This document shows, piece by piece, positions 53,118 to 61,735 of a stretch of DNA of 64,000 nucleotides. A program made the translations under genes and the position numbers. The DNA comes from CAWFXC01 sp963819735 (lineage in GTDB: Bacteria > Actinomycetota > Acidimicrobiia > IMCC26256 > DASPTH01), in NCBI GenBank assembly GCA_963819735.1, contig CAWFXC010000002.1:186001-250000 (forward strand), read 5' to 3'. Each line of letters opens with the position of its first letter. Within the stretch, counting starts at the first letter, position 1. The notes beneath the pieces were generated by a model. It made no database searches. It was not told the DNA's origin and saw only the letters and a list, made by a program, of their open reading frames with translations.

Positions 53118-54704
53118 TCAGTCGAGCTCGATCGCGCGGGCGTCGACGACGCCCGGTTGCGCCCGGAGCTGGGTGACCACTTCCGCGGGCACCGAGGTCG
53201 ACGTCGACACCAGCATGAGCGACACGTCGCCCGACGGCCCGCGCCCGAGGTCGAGCTCGTCGATGTTGATCCCGTTGTCGATGCCGACGATCGTGCCGAC
53301 GCGCCCCACCATCCCCGGCGTATCGGTGTTGCGCACCACCAGCATGTGACTCGACGGCGGGAGGTCGACGATGTAGTCGTCGATGGCGACGATGCGCGGG
53401 GCGTCTTGTTTCCCGTAGAGCGTGCCCGCGACGTGGGTGCTGCGATCCGACGTGTGGCCGCGCAGCTCGATCAGGTTCACGTAGTCGCGTGCCGACGACG
53501 ACGTGATCTCGCGCACGACCAGCCCGCGCTCCTCGGCCAGCTGGGGCGCGTTCACGAACGACACCGGTTCGTCGACGACCGGACCGAGCACACCCTTGAG
53601 CACCGACAGGGTGAGCACGCGGCAGTCGTAGTCGGCGATCTGGCCTTCGTAGGAGATCTCGAGCGTGTCGACGGTGCCCCCGGCCAACGCGGTGAACAGG
53701 CGGCCGAGTCGTTCGGCGAGGGGCATGAAGGGCTGGACGGTGGCGTTCGCCTCGGTGGCGGCGAGGTTCACCGCGAACGGCACGAACTCGCCCCGCAGCG
53801 CCAACACCACCTGCTCGGCGATGGTCTGGCCGGCTTTGTCCTGCGCCTCCACCGTCGACGCCCCGAGGTGCGGGGTGACGACCACGGAGTCGAGCTCGAA
53901 CAGCGGCGAGACGGTCGTGGGCTCGGCCGCGAACACGTCGAGCGCGGCACCGGCGATCCGGCCCTCGCGCACCGCGTCGGCGAGCGCGGCTTCGTCGACG
54001 ATGCCGCCGCGCGCGGTGTTGACGATGCGCAACGTCGGCTTGGCGTACGTGAGCAACTCGGCCGAGATCAACCCGAGCGTGTCGGGGGTCTTCGGCAGGT
54101 GGATGGTGAGGAAGTCGGCCCGCTCCACCAGCTCTTCGACGGTGGGCACGAGCTCCACGCCGAGCTGACGGGCGCGATCCGGGCTCACGTAGGGATCGAA
54201 CGCCTGGAGCTGCATGCCGAACGCGTGGGCGCGCTGCGCGACGAGCACGCCGACGCGCCCGAGGCCGACGATGCCGAGCGTCTTGTCGTGCAGCTCGACG
54301 CCCTCCCACCGCGTGCGGTTCCACTCGCCGGCGCGCAGGTCGCGGTCGGCTTGCGGAATGTTGCGCGCCTGGGAGAGCAGCAACGCGATCGTGTGCTCGG
54401 CCGCCGACAACACGTTCGACTGCGGCGCGTTCACCACCATCACGCCGCGCCGGGTCGCTGCCTCGACGTCGACGTTGTCGAGCCCGATGCCGGCGCGCCC
54501 GACGACCACCAGGTCGTCGGCGGCCTCGAGCACCTCGGCGGTGACCTGGGTCGCGCTGCGAATGACCAGCGCCGACGCGCCGGGCACGACGTCGAGCAAC
54601 TCCGCGGGCGACAAGCCGAGACGGACGTCGACGTCGAGGCCCGCGCCCTGCATCGCTTCGATCCCGCTCGCGGCGAGCTGCTCGCTGACCAGTACGCGCT
54701 TCAT
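53118..54704 (-). CDS. serA: D-3-phosphoglycerate dehydrogenase, 528 aa
   Basis: First enzyme of serine synthesis. The catalytic domain has VVGRAGIGLDNVDVEAAT, the NAD-binding GIVGLGRVGVLVAQRA, the Arg in RIVNTARGGIVDEAAL and the His in VVTPHLGAST. An intervening substrate-binding domain and a C-terminal ACT domain (MLVVRNTDTPGMVGRVGTIV) follow. This is the long actinobacterial form, equal in length to the mycobacterial enzyme and typically serine-inhibited through the ACT domain. ATG 54704. An aminotransferase gene lies 56 bp upstream on the same strand. Confidence 0.96.
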   Translation of the reverse strand: MKRVLVSEQLAASGIEAMQGAGLDVDVRLGLSPAELLDVVPGASALVIRSATQVTAEVLEAADDLVVVGRAGIGLDNVDVEAATRRGVMVVNAPQSNVLSAAEHTIALLLSQARNIPQADRDLRAGEWNRTRWEGVELHDKTLGIVGLGRVGVLVAQRAHAFGMQLQAFDPYVSPDRARQLGVELVPTVEELVERADFLTIHLPKTPDTLGLISAELLTYAKPTLRIVNTARGGIVDEAALADAVREGRIAGAALDVFAAEPTTVSPLFELDSVVVTPHLGASTVEAQDKAGQTIAEQVVLALRGEFVPFAVNLAATEANATVQPFMPLAERLGRLFTALAGGTVDTLEISYEGQIADYDCRVLTLSVLKGVLGPVVDEPVSFVNAPQLAEERGLVVREITSSSARDYVNLIELRGHTSDRSTHVAGTLYGKQDAPRIVAIDDYIVDLPPSSHMLVVRNTDTPGMVGRVGTIVGIDNGINIDELDLGRGPSGDVSLMLVSTSTSVPAEVVTQLRAQPGVVDARAIELD

Positions 54705-54760
54705 CGCCGCCGAGGCTAGACCCCGCGCCCTCGTCGCTCCGGAACGATTGCGACCGTCGA

Positions 54761-55961
54761 CTACGCCCCGTGGGCGAGCAGCTTGGCGATGCGTTCCACG
54801 CCGTCGACGAGGGCGTCGTCGGCGAGGGCGAACGAGAGCCGGGCGTACCCGGGTGCGCCGAACGCCTCGCCGGGCACGATGGCGACGCGGGCTTCCTCGA
54901 GGATGATCTCGCACAACTCGAGCGTCGTCTGCGGGGTGCGACCTGCCACCTCGTGACCGAGCACGCCCGCGAACGACGGGAAGCAATAGAACGCGCCCTG
55001 CGGCTCGAGGCACGTGACGCCCGGGATCGCCGCGAGCAGCTCGTGCATCACGCGGCCGCGACGTTCGAAGGCGGCGCGCATCTCGGCGACCGCGACGAGA
55101 TCGCCGCCCACCGCCGCCAGCGCGGCGCGTTGGGAGACGTCGGCGACGTTCGACGTCTGGTGCGACTGCAGGTTGGTGGCGGCCTTGATCACATCGGACG
55201 GGCCGATCATCCAACCGACGCGCCAGCCGGTCATCGCGTACGTCTTGGCCACCCCGTTCAGCACCACACACGTGTCGGCGAGCTCGGGTACCTCGACCGG
55301 CATGGAGCTGAACTCGTGGTCGCCGTAGGTGAGGTGCTCGTAGATCTCGTCGGTGACGACCCAGATACCCTGCTCGACCGCCCACCGCCCGATCGCGGCG
55401 ACCTCGTCGCGGCGGGTACACCGCGCCGGTGGGGTTCCCCGGCGACACGAACACGAGCGCCTTCGTGCGCGGCGTGCGCGCGGCTTCGAGTTGCTCGACG
55501 GTGACGCGGAACTCGGCGGTGTCGGGCGCCAGTACCTCGACCGGGACCCCGTCGGCGAGCTTGATCGCCTCGGGGTACGTCGTCCAGTAGGGCGCGGGCA
55601 GGATGACTTCGTCGCCCGGGTCGAGCAGGGTCTGGAAGGTGTTGTAGACCGCGTGCTTCCCGCCGTTGGTGACGAGCACCTGCGACGCCTCGACGACGTA
55701 ACCCGAGTCGCGTGCGGTCTTCGCCGCGATGGCGGCCCGCAGTTCGGGCAGGCCGGGACTCGGTGTGTACCGGTGGTTGCGGGGGTCGGCGCAGGCCGCG
55801 GCGGCGGCGTCGACGATGTGCGCCGGCGTGGGGAAGTCGGGCTCGCCGGCACCGAAGCCGATGACGTCCTCACCCGCCGCCTGGAGGGCCTTGGCCTTGG
55901 CGTCGACGGCGAGGGTCGCCGATTCCGTGATGGCGCCCACACGGCGCGAGATGCGGCTCAT
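54761..55961 (-). CDS. Class I aminotransferase (aspartate/aromatic type), one frameshift
   Basis: PLP-dependent fold-type I aminotransferase of the Ib aspartate aminotransferase group. VIGFGAGEPDFPTPAHIVDA, FVSPGNPTGAVY, VVTDEIYEHLTYGDHEF, the PLP-lysine segment LNGVAKTYAMTGWRVGW and GYARLSFAL are present. One extra base near 55415 separates NPTGAVYP from RDEVAAIGRWAVEQ; corrected length is 399 residues. Because of this shift the 5' part reads on into serA's frame, which simulates a fusion protein that does not exist. Likely makes aspartate or aromatic amino acids. Confidence 0.92.
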
Positions 55962-56009
55962 GCACCCATGGTGGCACGGGCCGCTCGTCGCGGGCGCACC
56001 GATTCGGCG

Positions 56010-56056
56010 AACTTGCGTCGCTCCGGTTGGTACGGCCCACGCGAACGACGCAAGTT
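56010..56056. promoter_or_regulatory. 47-bp imperfect dyad upstream of the aminotransferase gene
   Basis: Perfect 11-bp arms AACTTGCGTCG / CGACGCAAGTT (56010-56020, 56046-56056) around a 25-base centre in which six more base pairs are symmetric. It lies in the 122-bp gap after the DEAD-box gene and before the aminotransferase gene on the same strand. The layout closely parallels the dyad at 15043-15092. Confidence 0.55.
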
Positions 56057-56083
56057 GGCGGTGAAGGGTGCCTCGGCGGAGGA

Positions 56084-57257
56084 TCAGGCGCTGACCGCGA
56101 CCTCGTCGGTGGTCCAGTTGGCCAGGTCGCCGAGCCGGGCGTCGTTCGAGAAGATCTCGACCACCGGGATCTGCAGGCCGAGGCGACGCTGGATCACGCG
56201 CACCTCGTTCTCCTGGTTCCAGAGCATCAGCGTGACCGCGACGCCGCTCTCCCCCGCACGGGCCGTACGCCCGGAGCGGTGGAGGTAGGCCTTCTCGTCT
56301 TCCGGCGGGTCGTAGTGCACGACGACGTCGACCCCGTCGACGTGGATGCCGCGGGCGGCGACGTCGGTGGCCACGAGCACCTTCACCTTGCCCGACGTGA
56401 AGTCGGCGAGGGCACGCTCGCGCGCACCCTGGCGCAGGTCGCCGTGGATGGCACCGGCGCGCACGCCCTCACGCTGCAACTGGGTGACGAGACGGTCGGC
56501 GCCCCGCTTGGTGCGCACGAACACGAGCGTGCGGTTGGCGCCCGCCGCGATCGACGCCGCCACCTTCACCTTGTCCATCTGATGGACGGCGAGGAACACG
56601 TGGTCCATCTCGTCGACCGTGGGCTCGGCGTCGTCGACCTCGTGCGAGACCGGATCGACCATGTAGCGGTCGACCAGGCGCTTCACCGCGCCGTCGAGCG
56701 TGGCCGAGAACAGCATGGTCTGGTGCACCGACTTGATGCCGTAGAGGATCTTCTGCACCTGCGGCATGAAGCCCATGTCGGCCATGCGGTCGGCCTCGTC
56801 GACGACGAGCACCTCCACGTGACCCACCGAGCAGCTCCTTGCGCTCGATCAGGTCGATGAGCCGGCCGGGAGTGCCGACGACGACGTCGACGCCCTTCTG
56901 CAGCGCCGAGACCTGCGGGTCCATCGAGACGCCGCCGTAGACGGCGCGCACCTTGAGGCCCCGGACCTCGCCGAGGGGCCGCAGCGCGGCGGTGACCTGG
57001 GTACAGAGCTCGCGGGTGGGGACGAGGATGAGCCCGCGGGGGTGATGGGGCTCGGCCTTGCCGATGCGCCCGAGGAGCGGCAGGCCGAAGGCGAGGGTCT
57101 TGCCCGAGCCGGTCTTGGCCTTGCCGAGCACGTCGCGCCCGGCGAGGGCGTCGGCGATGGTGAGCTCCTGGATGGGGAACGGTTCGTTGATGCCCTCGGC
57201 CGCGAGAGCGTCGACGAGATCGGCGTGGAGGCCGAGTCCCGCGAAGGTGCCGGTCAT
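56084..57257 (-). CDS. DEAD-box RNA helicase, one frameshift, 390 aa
   Basis: ATP-dependent RNA unwinding enzyme. Q-motif INEPFPIQELTI, motif I AKTGSGKTLAFG, Ia PTRELCTQV, GG and TPGRLID, motif II VVDEADRMADMGF, motif III MLFSATLDG, then helicase C-domain motifs VFVRTKRGADRL, ATDVAARGIHV and HRSGRTARAGE. One extra base at about 56822 separates RKELLGG from HVEVLVVDEADRM. It lacks the long basic C-terminal tail of some relatives. ATG 57257. Its 5' region of 362 bp is shared with the divergent two-component operon. Confidence 0.93.
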
Positions 57258-57441
57258 GGAGGTGTGCTCGCTTTCGTCGTGATCCAGTGGTCTGGTGGTC
57301 GGGTGCCCGCCACGATCTGCTGGTGGCGGTGGGTCGAGCCTCGAGGCTTCCCTGCACCCGTCGACACCGTGCTGACGCACTGACGACGGTTTGCGATGAG
57401 CGGCGATGAGGGGGTGACCCGCGAGCCGCCTCCTCTGGAAC

Positions 57442-57460
57442 CTGTCCTGAATCTGTCCTG
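57442..57460. promoter_or_regulatory. 11-bp-spaced direct repeat upstream of a response-regulator gene
   Basis: CTGTCCTG occurs at 57442-57449 and 57453-57460, exactly 11 bp apart, resembling a pho-box-type tandem site for OmpR/PhoB regulators. The remaining 362-bp gap between the helicase and regulator genes (57258-57619) contains no gene and no other recognised element. Confidence 0.5.
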
Positions 57461-57619
57461 GCGTGGCCCCGATGGGTGGAGCTGGGGCGGCTAGCCGAAC
57501 CGGACTGGCTGTGGAGGAAGTGTGCTCGCCATCCACAATGGTAGTCCGGAATCGACCCTGCTGAGAGACACCTGAGCGCCGGTGACGCGTGGGGGCTCCC
57601 GGACCGGCACAATTCGGCG

Positions 57620-58295
57620 ATGCGCGTACTGGTGGTCGAGGACGAAGAGCATCTGGCGGCGGCGATCGCCGACGGCCTGACCGCCGAGGGGTTCGACGTC
57701 GACGTCGCCCACGACGGGAACGACGGCCTCTGGCGAGCCCGGGAAGGGTCCTACGACGCCATCGTGCTCGACGTGCTCCTCCCGGGAATCCACGGCTACC
57801 GCGTGTGCCGTTCGCTGCCGCGACGAGGGCGTGTGGACGCCGATCCTGATCCTCACGGCCAAGGACGGCGAGTACGACGAGGCGGAGGCGCTCGACACCG
57901 GCGCCGACGACTTCCTGTCGAAGCCGTTCTCGTTCGTCGTGCTCCTCGCCCGCTTGCGCGCGCTCATCCGGCGCGGCGCGCCGCCGCGTCCGGCGGTGCT
58001 CACCGTGGGCACGCTCGAGCTCGACCCCGGCGCGCGGCGGGTGCGCCGCGGCGGGACCGACGTGCGACTCACCGCGCGCGAGTTCGCGCTGCTCGAGTAC
58101 CTCGTGCGCAAGGACGGCAACGTCGCGTCGAAGACCGAGATCCTCGACCACGTGTGGGGCATCGACTTCGCCGGCGACCCGAACGTCGTCGAGGTCTACG
58201 TCGGCTACCTGCGCAAGAAGATCGACCAGCCCTTCGGAGCCGAGAGCATCCAGACCGTGCGGGGCGCGGGCTACCGGCTCGTTCCCGATGAGTGA
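57620..58295 (+). CDS. OmpR-family response regulator, one frameshift, 224 aa
   Basis: Receiver with Glu7-Asp8-Glu9 pocket (VLVVEDEEHLAAAI), phosphoacceptor Asp51 (AIVLDVLLPGIHG) and KPFSF lysine, then an OmpR-type winged helix (LTAREFALLEYLVRKDGNVA, VEVYVGYLRKKID, ESIQTVRGAGYRLV). One extra base near 57818 separates VCRSL from RDEGVWTPILILTAK. Its stop overlaps the kinase start by 8 bp. The tandem CTGTCCTG site about 160 bp upstream may be its own binding site. The stimulus and regulon are unknown. Confidence 0.92.
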
Positions 58296-59631
58296 CCCCG
58301 GGCCGGTCGAGCCGGGCGCGCCGGTCGAGGGCGCCGGAGGCCAGCCCGAAACCGATGCGCCGCCGCGCCGCCACTTCTGGCCGCAGTCGGTACGGGTGCG
58401 GCTTACCATCATCGCCACCCTCGCGTTCGCCATCGCGATCAGCGCCGCCGCTTTCGGCCTCGTGCGGCTGGTGCACAACAACCTCGTCGACCGCATCGCG
58501 GAGACCAATCAGCAGCAGCTCAACGAGCTCGCCGCCGCAGTGCAGAAGGGCAACATCCAACCCCCGGCCGATTCCGGCCGGCAGGTGTGCGGATACGACC
58601 CCACCGGGCAATTCGTCTGCTACACGAGCGTCCCCCATCGCGACGGGTACGAGGCGGCCCAACGCGAGATCCAGACCACTGCCGGCAACATCACATTGGT
58701 CGCGCAGCAGTCGACGGCGGAGATCAACCGCACCGTGCATTCGGTGAGCACGGTGCTGCTGTTCGCGGTTCCCGCGCTGATTGCACTCGTGGCCTTGGCC
58801 GCGTGGTACTTCACCGGCCGCGCCCTGCGGCCGGTGGAGGCGATCCGGCTCGAAGCCGAGGCCATCACCGGCACCACCATCCATCGCCGGGTCCCCGAGC
58901 CGGCGACCGACGACGAGGTCGGTCGCCTGGCCCGCACGATGAACGCGATGCTCGACCGGCTCGAGGCGTCGTCGCAGCGCCAACGACAATTCGTGTCCGA
59001 CGCGTCGCACGAGCTGCGCAGCCCGCTGGCGTCGATCCGCACCAACCTCGAGGTCGCGCTGCGCAACTCGGCCAAGGCCGACTGGCCCGCGGTCGCCTCG
59101 CGCGCGCTGGCCGAGGACGAACGGATGGAAGACACGGTGAGCGAGCTGCTCGAGCTGGCCAAGCTCGACGAGAACGCCGACGGCACCCCCCTGGAGTCAC
59201 TCCCCGAGGTCGACCTCGACGAGCTCGTGCTCGACCAGACCGAACACGCCTACCGCGTCCCCGTCGACACCGCGCAGGTGTCGGCCGGGCGCGTGCACGG
59301 TCGCCGCGACCAACTGGCGCGTGTTGTGCGCAACCTGCTCGACAACGCGGCCCGGCACGCTTCGAGCCGTGTCGCCCTCCAGCTCCGCACCGACGCGAAC
59401 ACCGTCGAGCTCGTCGTCGACGACGACGGCCCCGGGATCCGCCCCGAGGACCGGGAGCGGGTGTTCGACCGGTTCACCCGCCTCGACGACGGACGCGCTC
59501 GCGATGCGGGCGGCCTGGGGTTGGGTCTGTCGATGGTGAAGGCCACCGTCGAGCAGCACGGCGGTACGGTCGAAATCAGTGACGCGCCCATCGGCGGCGC
59601 CCGCATGCTGGTGCGGCTTCCTGCCGTCTGA
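58288..59631 (+). CDS. Sensor histidine kinase with HAMP domain, 447 aa
   Basis: Classic membrane sensor: a first helix (about residues 38-58, RLTIIATLAFAIAISAAAFG), an extracytoplasmic segment of ~95 residues with two Cys (QVCGYDPTGQFVCY), a second helix (~152-172), HAMP, HisKA with His241 (FVSDASHELRSPLASI) and HATPase (NLLDNAARHASS, DDDGPGIRPEDRERVF, GLGLGLSMV). Partner of the regulator upstream, with overlapping genes. The two cysteines in the sensor loop may form a disulfide, which hints at an envelope signal, by inference only. Confidence 0.93.
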   Translation: MSDPGPVEPGAPVEGAGGQPETDAPPRRHFWPQSVRVRLTIIATLAFAIAISAAAFGLVRLVHNNLVDRIAETNQQQLNELAAAVQKGNIQPPADSGRQVCGYDPTGQFVCYTSVPHRDGYEAAQREIQTTAGNITLVAQQSTAEINRTVHSVSTVLLFAVPALIALVALAAWYFTGRALRPVEAIRLEAEAITGTTIHRRVPEPATDDEVGRLARTMNAMLDRLEASSQRQRQFVSDASHELRSPLASIRTNLEVALRNSAKADWPAVASRALAEDERMEDTVSELLELAKLDENADGTPLESLPEVDLDELVLDQTEHAYRVPVDTAQVSAGRVHGRRDQLARVVRNLLDNAARHASSRVALQLRTDANTVELVVDDDGPGIRPEDRERVFDRFTRLDDGRARDAGGLGLGLSMVKATVEQHGGTVEISDAPIGGARMLVRLPAV

Positions 59632-59674
59632 CCCCGGATTTCCCGCTCGACCAAGGTACGGTGCGCGTCCCCCC

Positions 59675-60404
59675 ATGCCCCAGCTCACGATCACCAGCTT
59701 CAACATGCACTGTGGTCTCCGCGCCCGGCGCGACGGCGTGTGCGCGCCGTACGACCTCGCGCACGTCCTGCAGACCCTGGCCGCCAACTCCGACGTGATG
59801 GTGTTGCAGGAGTCGTTCATCCCCGACGGACAACCGTCGGTCGCAGAGCAGGTGGCCGACGAGCTCGGCGCGACGGTGTTCGAGCTGCCGTTCGGGCGGG
59901 CCAAGCTCGCGCCGTGGCCCCACGTGCCGCGCGAACGGCACCGGCAGCGGCGCGGTGGGGCTGGCGATCGTCAGCCGGATCCCGGCAGAGCTGCGGGGTC
60001 GCCTCGAGGTCGGTACCGTCGCCGGCGATCCCACCCCGGAGCGCGGCGGACTCCACGTCGAGCTCGACGTCGACGGCGAGGCGGTCGACCTCATCGGCGT
60101 CCACCTCACCTCCCGCCTCCCCTACGGCCCCCCGATCCAGCTCACGCGGCTGCGCCGGCAGCTGCCCGCGCCGGGAGCGCCGGCGATCGTGGCCGGCGAC
60201 TGCAACTTCTGGGGCCCGGGCGTGCAGGCGTTCCTCCCCGGTTGGCGCCGGACCGTGCGCGGGCGTACGTGGCCGGCCCGCGGGCCGCACAGCCAGATCG
60301 ACCACATCCTGGTGAGCCCGGAGCTCGAGGCGACCCACGCCGAGGTCTTGCCGGCGGTCGGCTCCGATCACCTACCGGTGCGGGCCGTGCTGCAGGTGCG
60401 GTAG
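59675..60404 (+). CDS. Endonuclease/exonuclease/phosphatase (EEP) family protein, one frameshift, 242 aa
   Basis: Metal-dependent phosphoesterase fold. ITSFNMHCGLRARRDG (Asn), VMVLQESFIPDG (catalytic Glu), LIGVHLTSRL, IVAGDCNFWGPG (Asp/Asn) and the C-terminal VGSDHLPVRAVLQV (Asp-His pair) are visible. One base is extra near 59936, between HVPRE and GTGSGAVGLAIVSR. No signal peptide, so action on nucleic acid or a phospho-metabolite in the cytoplasm is likely. It follows the kinase gene by 43 bp and the next gene by 10 bp, so it may be co-transcribed with both. Confidence 0.83.
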
Positions 60405-60414
60405 ACAGACCCGC

Positions 60415-61512
60415 ATGACCAACGGCACGACGGCAACGGTGAAGGGTGTGGTCGCGCTCGCCAAGGGCGCACCGGTCGAGGTCCGCGAGATCCTGGTGCC
60501 GGCGCCGGGTCCGGGCGAGGTGCGGGTGCAGGTGCAGGCGTGCGGCGTGTGCCACACCGACCTCCACTACCGCGAGGGTGCGATCAACGACGAGTTCCCG
60601 TTCCTCCTCGGTCACGAGGCGGCCGGCCTCGTCGAGTCGGTCGGCCCCGACGTGACCGACCTCGTCCCCGGCGACTTCGTCGTGCTCAATTGGCGAGCGG
60701 TGTGCGGCACGTGCCGGGCCTGCCGGCGGGGCCGGCCGTGGTACTGCTTCGCCACGTTCAACGCCACGCAGAAGATGACGCTCGCCGACGGCACCGCGCT
60801 CAGCCCCGCGCTCGGGGTCGGCGCGTTCGCCGAGCAGACCCTCGTCGCCGCGGGCCAGGCCACCAAGGTCGACCCGCGGGCCAGGCCGGAGACCGCGGGG
60901 CTGCTCGGATGCGGCGTGATGGCCGGCCTCGGTGCCGCGATGTACACCGGCGACGTCGGGCGCGGCGACAGTGTCGCGGTGTTCGGATGCGGTGGTGTCG
61001 GCAATGCGGCGATCGCCGGGGCGCGTCTCGCGGGTGCCAATCCGATCATCGCCGTCGACATCGATCCGCGGAAGCTCGCGTGGGCCGAGGAGTTCGGCGC
61101 GACCCACACCGTGAACTCGCGCGACACGGATCCCATCGAAGCGATCCGCGCGCTCACCGACGGCAACGGCGCCGACGTGTGCATCGAAGCAGTCGGCCGT
61201 CCCGAGGTGCTCGAGCAGGCGTTCTACGCGCGTGATCTCGCGGGCACCGTCGTGCAGGTCGGCGTGCCCGACCCGTCGATGAAGATCGAGCTGCCGATGA
61301 TCGAGTTCTTCGGCCGCGGCGGCGCGCTCAAGCCGTCGTGGTACGGCGACTGCCTGCCGTCGCGCGACTTCCCGATGCTGATCGACCTCTACCTCTCGGG
61401 TCGCCTCGACCTCGACCGGTTCGTGAGCGAGACGATCGCCCTCGACGCGGTCGAGGACGCGTTCCACAAGATGGAGCGCGGCGAAGTCCTCCGCTCCGTC
61501 GTGGTGCTCTGA
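60415..61512 (+). CDS. Mycothiol-dependent formaldehyde dehydrogenase/MDR zinc alcohol dehydrogenase, 365 aa
   Basis: Zinc MDR enzyme closely resembling S-(hydroxymethyl)mycothiol dehydrogenase, which oxidises the formaldehyde-mycothiol adduct with NAD+. The catalytic zinc site has ACGVCHTDLHYREGAINDE and FLLGHEAAGLVE; the structural zinc cysteines are in NWRAVCGTCRACRRGRPWYC; the NAD fold has VAVFGCGGVGNAAIAGARL. Length matches the 361-aa mycothiol enzymes, and ALKPSWYGDCLPSRDFP is subgroup-typical. It points to mycothiol use. ATG 60415 follows the EEP gene by 10 bp. Confidence 0.88.
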   Translation: MTNGTTATVKGVVALAKGAPVEVREILVPAPGPGEVRVQVQACGVCHTDLHYREGAINDEFPFLLGHEAAGLVESVGPDVTDLVPGDFVVLNWRAVCGTCRACRRGRPWYCFATFNATQKMTLADGTALSPALGVGAFAEQTLVAAGQATKVDPRARPETAGLLGCGVMAGLGAAMYTGDVGRGDSVAVFGCGGVGNAAIAGARLAGANPIIAVDIDPRKLAWAEEFGATHTVNSRDTDPIEAIRALTDGNGADVCIEAVGRPEVLEQAFYARDLAGTVVQVGVPDPSMKIELPMIEFFGRGGALKPSWYGDCLPSRDFPMLIDLYLSGRLDLDRFVSETIALDAVEDAFHKMERGEVLRSVVVL

Positions 61513-61728
61513 CCATTTAGCGGAGACGCAGCGAAGCCGGCCGGCCGCCAAACCCGTCCCCACGGGTGGGCGCAGCGGAGTCGACCATTCAGTCGGAGAC
61601 GCAGCGAAGCCGGCTGGCCGCCAAACCCGTCCCCACGGGTGGGCGCAGCGGAGTCGACCATTCAGTCGGAGACGCAGCGAAGCCGGCCGGCCGCCAAACC
61701 CGTCCCCACGGGTGGACGCAGCGGAGTC
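61511..61728. repeat. Three 73-bp tandem repeats with internal hairpins
   Basis: Copies at 61511-61582 (72 bp, one base shorter), 61583-61655 and 61656-61728 are almost identical. Each holds the hairpin ACCCGT-CCCC-ACGGGT and a GGCCGGCCGGCC or GGCTGGCCGCC segment. The array fills the whole gap between the convergent dehydrogenase and lipoprotein genes and touches the dehydrogenase stop codon. Confidence 0.92.
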
Positions 61729-61735
61729 GACCAAT

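Noticed and set aside
53118..55961. Apparent 947-residue aminotransferase-SerA fusion in one reading frame
   Set aside because: The single-base insertion near 55415 diverts the aminotransferase frame into serA's frame. The middle part is nonsense, while the true aminotransferase C-terminus lies in another frame and serA has its own ATG.
61511..61728. Possible CRISPR array
   Set aside because: The three units are contiguous identical repeats without variable spacers, and no cas genes are present.
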